Part shown: positions 60,242-64,000 of the stretch, in pieces | Numbering within the stretch: the first letter of the stretch is position 1 | Layout of the letters: every line of letters begins with the position of its first letter | Assembly (NCBI GenBank): GCA_039105265.1 | Contig: JAPFFF010000018.1 | Location: forward strand, 1,612,001 to 1,676,000 | Direction: 5' to 3' | DNA length: 64,000 bases | From: Tritrichomonas musculus | Taxonomy: Eukaryota; Parabasalia; Tritrichomonadida; Tritrichomonadidae | Notes under the pieces: generated by a model | Told to the model about the DNA's origin: nothing | Databases searched by the model: none | Seen by the model: the letters and a program-made list of their open reading frames with translations, nothing else | Position numbers and translations under genes: made by a program

Positions 60242-63200
60242 ATGAGGAGCAGAATTTCGAACCAGGCTTCTCATGAAGACGACTGGCCTTATTACTATCA
60301 AACACCATCATCACTTCGCAATAATTCTGAACGATACAGTCGACTAACAGGGAATGCTTATTTTCCTTCTCCTTATAAAGAGAGTCGAATTAAAAAAGTA
60401 AATGAAAATCCGCCGAAAAAAAAGAAAAAAGAAAAAATAATATTAAAAGCAAATAAACCGAGAACAAAATCAGTCTCTTCTCAGAGTTTACAAAAAAAAA
60501 GTCGGAAATACGAAATTGATTACTTTGGACATATTGAAGAAGCAACAAATCTACGCGATCAATTTATGAGACTTTCTACAGAAATAGATGAATTAAGAGA
60601 AGAAATTATTCCGTTACGAAAAACTAGAATAGATTTAGAGAGGAAACTTCTTGACAGAGATAAAAGATATGTAATGTACAATCAAGTTTATGCGCCTAAT
60701 AAAAGACAAGTAACATATAGTCCTGTAATGCATTATGATATAGATGAATATCTTGAAGCGAAAAGAATTGAAAAACTCACAAATAATGAAAGAAAAAATG
60801 TACTTTCGCAAACTAAAAACTCTTCTTTAAAAGCACTTGAAGAAAGTATTGAAAAAGAAAGAGAAGAGTTAAGAATAGAAAGACAAAATTCAATAAAAAT
60901 GGAAGAAGCCATTCAATCAGTTCATACACAAATAGCTTTAATCAGAAATTCATCCTTTCCAGATGATATCAAAGAACAAATAAATATTATTGAGGATTTA
61001 AGAATACGGATAATTGAACAAATAGAGTACAGAAAAGAACTTAAATTTCAATATGACGCGCTTTCAAAACTTCATTTTCCACAAACACCTGATGAAATAG
61101 ATCAATCACCTCAAATTCAGAAATTATTATCAACATTCGATCAAATTCAAGATCCTTCAATTGTTGTTGGATTCTTTGATTGGCCAGCTCGACAATCAGA
61201 AATAAGAAGAATTTTCCAGCCATTTGGGGCAATTGAACGCATTGAATGTAAAACGAATTATGCAATTGTTACATTCAAAAAAAGAGAAGATTCTGTTCGA
61301 GCTGCTTTTGCCATTGACGGTCAAATATTTCGAAATAAGCCATTAATTGTGAGATTTGCTAGTGAAAGATTCACCTCGCCAAACAAAAGAAATGACGATA
61401 GCATTTTGAATATTACCGATACATTAAATAGCAACTATACGCCTATAGACTATAGTTATTTAACATTTCCATCATCACCAGCTAAATCAAATCGCTCTAA
61501 GCATCGTCACCCGCAAAAAACTTATGATAATCAAAGCGATGATCAAAATCCGTTAATTGAAGAAGAAGAGGAAGATTTAAGTGAGAATCTTAATGACGAT
61601 GACTTTGTTGATGATAATTCGCCCAATAAGAAACATAAACTTAGAAACCAAATAATTGAAGAAGAAGAAGAAGAATCTGAAGAATTTTATATGGTTATTG
61701 ATAAAAATGGCAAAAGAAATGAAATGCTTGAGAGGTTAATCAAAGATCTAAATTACAAAAAAACGCAAATTGATAAAAAAATTGCAATTCACTCTCCAAG
61801 TGAGATTACTAACAGTCAATATAGATCAAAGAGTAGAAATATTAACAGTAGTTTGCATAATAAAAGTCCGAGAAGGCAGAAAAATGCTAAACAAAATCAA
61901 GATAATCGGACAAATAGTAACTCAAAAATTCAAAAAGAAAAAACTCGCTCAAACAACGATAAGAATGATTCATTGTTTGAAAAAGGCGATATTAAAATTG
62001 ATTCTGAGGTTTATATCCAACGAATCATTGAGCCAAGTAATGATAGTGATCAAATGTCATCTTCTTCTTCTTCAAGCAATAATCCAAGGCGAAAGTATCT
62101 CAAAAACCAAGGGCAAACCAACGTAACTGTTTACAAACATGGCAGAAAACTTGTTAATATGGAATCTTTCGAGAAAAAGAATGACAAAGGAGAAACTGAA
62201 TCAGAACAACTTGAAAGAGAAGAGAAAGAATTGATTAGCGATATTATTGAAATTGTTTCATCCAATTCAAAGTCACAATCCCAATCAAAATCATATAGCC
62301 AAAAAGATGTTGATAATGATATTATCGATGATGATATCATGATTGCTTCTAGGTCGAGTGGCAGCGATTACAACACTGGAAAATCTGATTCTGATCGAAT
62401 CATTTCTATTTCTTCGAACCAGAAAGATAGATCAAATTCCAAAGATAAAACATCATATTCTTCATTGGACAAAAAGAAAAATAATAATAAAAACAATGCC
62501 AAAAACCAAATCAGTGATGCTCAAAGCAGCAGCTCAGAATTCAGCTTTGAAAAGGAAACAGAAAGTAAAAGTTACTCTTTTGAAAGTAAAGGCAAAAGCA
62601 GCAACGAAAACAAAAGTAAAAATACTTCAAATGAAGAAAATAAATCCGAAAGCAAAAGCTACTCTTTTGCAAGCGTTTCATTTGAAGACAGTCAAAGCAA
62701 GAGTAAAAGTAGTTCACGTGAAAATAAAAGTGAAAGTAAAACTAATTCACATGAAGAAAGTAAAACTAATTCACATGAAGAAAGTAAAACTAATTCACAT
62801 GAAGAAAGTAAAACTAATTCACATGAAGAAAGTAAAACTAATTCACATGAAGAAAGTAAAGATAATTCAAATGTTGAAAGTAAAAGTGAAAATAAAATCA
62901 TTTCTAAAGCTGATTCAGGCGAAGAAAAGAAGATTCAAGATAATTTGCATGATGAAAGTAAAACAGAAAGCAATGACCAAAGCAATTTGCATGAAGAAAA
63001 CAAAAGCAATTTGCATGAAGAAAACAAAAGCAATTTGCCTGATAAAAGCAAAATTGATTCATTTGATGAAAGCAAGAGCCAGAGCAATTCAAACAAGGAA
63101 AATAAAAGCGAAGATGGCTCAAATAAGATTTTGCCTGAAAAGAAGGCCGACAACTCAAAGAAACAGAATGAGGGCATCGAAGGCCAGCTCCAAATCGAGG

Positions 63201-64000
63201 AAGAAGAAAGTGGCGGTGAGTACAGCATGCTTGAAGCTGACAACGAATCTGAAGACAAAAACGAACAAAAAGAAGAAGCGAAAAGTCAAGAAAAAACCAA
63301 GAATGAAAGCCAAGCAGAAAGCAAAAGTCAGCCAAAAGAAGAGAACAAAAAAGAAGACATTGCAATTGAAGAAGAAGAAAGCGATGGTGAATACAACATG
63401 CTTGAAGTTGACAATGAATCTGAGGACAAAGACGAACCAAAAGAAAAACAATCAAAAGAAGACAAAGACAAAGAAAATCCAAATAAAGAAGAAACAGAAA
63501 ATAAAGATAAAGAAAATTCACTTAAAGAAGCAGAAAATAAAGATAAAGAAAACTCACTTAAAGAAGCAGAAAATAAAGATAAAGAAAACTCACTTAAAGA
63601 AGCAGAAAATAAAGATAAAGAAAACTCACTTAAAGAAGCAGAAAATAAAGATAAAGAAAACTCACTTAAAGAAACAGAAAATAAAGATAAAGAAAACTCA
63701 CTTAAAGAAGCAGAAAATAAAGATAAAGAAAATTCACTTAAAGAAGCAGAAAATAAAGTAAATCCAAATAAAGAAGAGAATTCACCTAAAGAAGCAGAAA
63801 GTAAACTAGAGAACAAGATGATGTCACTTGAAGAATCTGAAAACGAGTCAAAAACAAATCCTCAAGAAGACAAAGATAAAATCAATGCAAATGAAGGAGA
63901 TGACAAGAAAGAAATTGATGAAACAAAGAGCCAGGCTTCCGATAAGAAGAAACCAGTCAAGAGCAGCTCGCATGATGAATTAGACTTCAACAATCTGACA
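60242..64000 (+). CDS. Long RRM-domain protein with repeated charged tail (3' end outside window)
   Basis: The frame is open from ATG at 60242 to the window end, at least 1,253 codons. Residues about 75-270 are helical or coiled coil (DQFMRLSTEIDELREEIIPL). An RRM lies near residues 302-375: IVVGFFDWPARQSEIRRIFQ, then PFGAIERIECKTNYAIVTFK (RNP1-like AIVTF), then IFRNKPLIVRFASERF. The rest is a Ser/Glu/Lys/Asn-rich region, with five ESKTNSHE units and seven ENKDKENSL(KEA) units. RNA binding through the RRM is likely, though the usual aromatic of RNP1 is reduced. The charged tail suggests a nuclear or granule protein, by analogy only. No homologue is named. Confidence 0.75.
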   Translation, partial: MRSRISNQASHEDDWPYYYQTPSSLRNNSERYSRLTGNAYFPSPYKESRIKKVNENPPKKKKKEKIILKANKPRTKSVSSQSLQKKSRKYEIDYFGHIEEATNLRDQFMRLSTEIDELREEIIPLRKTRIDLERKLLDRDKRYVMYNQVYAPNKRQVTYSPVMHYDIDEYLEAKRIEKLTNNERKNVLSQTKNSSLKALEESIEKEREELRIERQNSIKMEEAIQSVHTQIALIRNSSFPDDIKEQINIIEDLRIRIIEQIEYRKELKFQYDALSKLHFPQTPDEIDQSPQIQKLLSTFDQIQDPSIVVGFFDWPARQSEIRRIFQPFGAIERIECKTNYAIVTFKKREDSVRAAFAIDGQIFRNKPLIVRFASERFTSPNKRNDDSILNITDTLNSNYTPIDYSYLTFPSSPAKSNRSKHRHPQKTYDNQSDDQNPLIEEEEEDLSENLNDDDFVDDNSPNKKHKLRNQIIEEEEEESEEFYMVIDKNGKRNEMLERLIKDLNYKKTQIDKKIAIHSPSEITNSQYRSKSRNINSSLHNKSPRRQKNAKQNQDNRTNSNSKIQKEKTRSNNDKNDSLFEKGDIKIDSEVYIQRIIEPSNDSDQMSSSSSSSNNPRRKYLKNQGQTNVTVYKHGRKLVNMESFEKKNDKGETESEQLEREEKELISDIIEIVSSNSKSQSQSKSYSQKDVDNDIIDDDIMIASRSSGSDYNTGKSDSDRIISISSNQKDRSNSKDKTSYSSLDKKKNNNKNNAKNQISDAQSSSSEFSFEKETESKSYSFESKGKSSNENKSKNTSNEENKSESKSYSFASVSFEDSQSKSKSSSRENKSESKTNSHEESKTNSHEESKTNSHEESKTNSHEESKTNSHEESKDNSNVESKSENKIISKADSGEEKKIQDNLHDESKTESNDQSNLHEENKSNLHEENKSNLPDKSKIDSFDESKSQSNSNKENKSEDGSNKILPEKKADNSKKQNEGIEGQLQIEEEESGGEYSMLEADNESEDKNEQKEEAKSQEKTKNESQAESKSQPKEENKKEDIAIEEEESDGEYNMLEVDNESEDKDEPKEKQSKEDKDKENPNKEETENKDKENSLKEAENKDKENSLKEAENKDKENSLKEAENKDKENSLKEAENKDKENSLKETENKDKENSLKEAENKDKENSLKEAENKVNPNKEENSPKEAESKLENKMMSLEESENESKTNPQEDKDKINANEGDDKKEIDETKSQASDKKKPVKSSSHDELDFNNLT
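62730..62858 (+). repeat. 24-bp coding tandem repeat, five copies
   Basis: The unit AAAACTAATTCACATGAAGA plus AAGT encodes KTNSHEES. Copies are identical or nearly so, pointing to recent expansion within the RRM gene. Confidence 0.9.
63498..63760 (+). repeat. 36-bp coding tandem repeat, about seven copies
   Basis: The unit encodes ENKDKENSLKEA. Copies differ at one or two bases (KEA or KET; AAC or AAT). Inside the charged tail of the RRM gene. Confidence 0.9.

Noticed and set aside
62343-63761. 472-aa plus-strand frame rich in Lys, Ile and Met
   Set aside because: Shadow of the RRM gene's tandem repeats; the frame open from 60242 has the RRM and ordinary composition.

Overview
This window is from a very AT-rich, intron-poor eukaryotic nuclear genome, most likely a flagellated parabasalid of the Tritrichomonas type. 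The reasons are two cilium/flagellum proteins (CFAP100-like and CFAP97-domain), a BspA-type leucine-rich-repeat pseudogene, BTB and F5/8C-like proteins, degenerate kinase-like genes, asparagine- and lysine-rich tracts, short untranslated spacers and no gene that needs splicing. The organism is inferred from this mixture; no rRNA or other marker gene is present.

Layout. 1-12.3 kb: the 3' end of one gene, then CFAP100-like, WDR70-like, a coiled-coil protein, a putative VPS9-domain protein, a CFAP97-domain protein and a STE20-type kinase with C-terminal membrane segments. 12.3-15.5 kb is a graveyard: a fossil CRESS-DNA-virus-type Rep sequence, a decayed Tc1/mariner transposase and a broken BspA-like gene. 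16-32.7 kb: MON1-like, a tandem pseudokinase, a split PX protein, a secreted Lys/Glu-rich glycoprotein, two unrecognised genes (one apparently frameshifted) and a BTB/F5-8C group. 32.7-39.8 kb: a TRAPPC8-like protein and a second tandem pseudokinase.

39.8-50.6 kb is a gene desert of about 11 kb built from nested non-autonomous DNA elements. Several insertions can be ordered by terminal inverted repeats and target-site duplications: 11 bp for a 986-bp element, 8 bp for a 2,965-bp element and 10 bp for a 407-bp element. The desert also holds a striking GC-rich array of nine hairpins (123-bp period, alternating loop orientation), the most unusual non-coding structure here.

50.8-64 kb: low-molecular-weight tyrosine phosphatase, Rab-like GTPase, a large acidic coiled-coil protein, a PH-like protein, a GyrI-like (bacterial effector-binding fold) protein, a RING protein with five tandem UBR-type zinc boxes, a very short eIF3j, and the 5' part of a long RRM protein that runs off the window.

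Themes: membrane traffic (VPS9, MON1, PX, TRAPPC8, Rab), flagellar axoneme, and signalling by kinases and pseudokinases. No operons are expected. Gene neighbourhoods look unrelated in function, apart from the BTB/F5-8C group and one divergent gene pair separated by only 34 bp.
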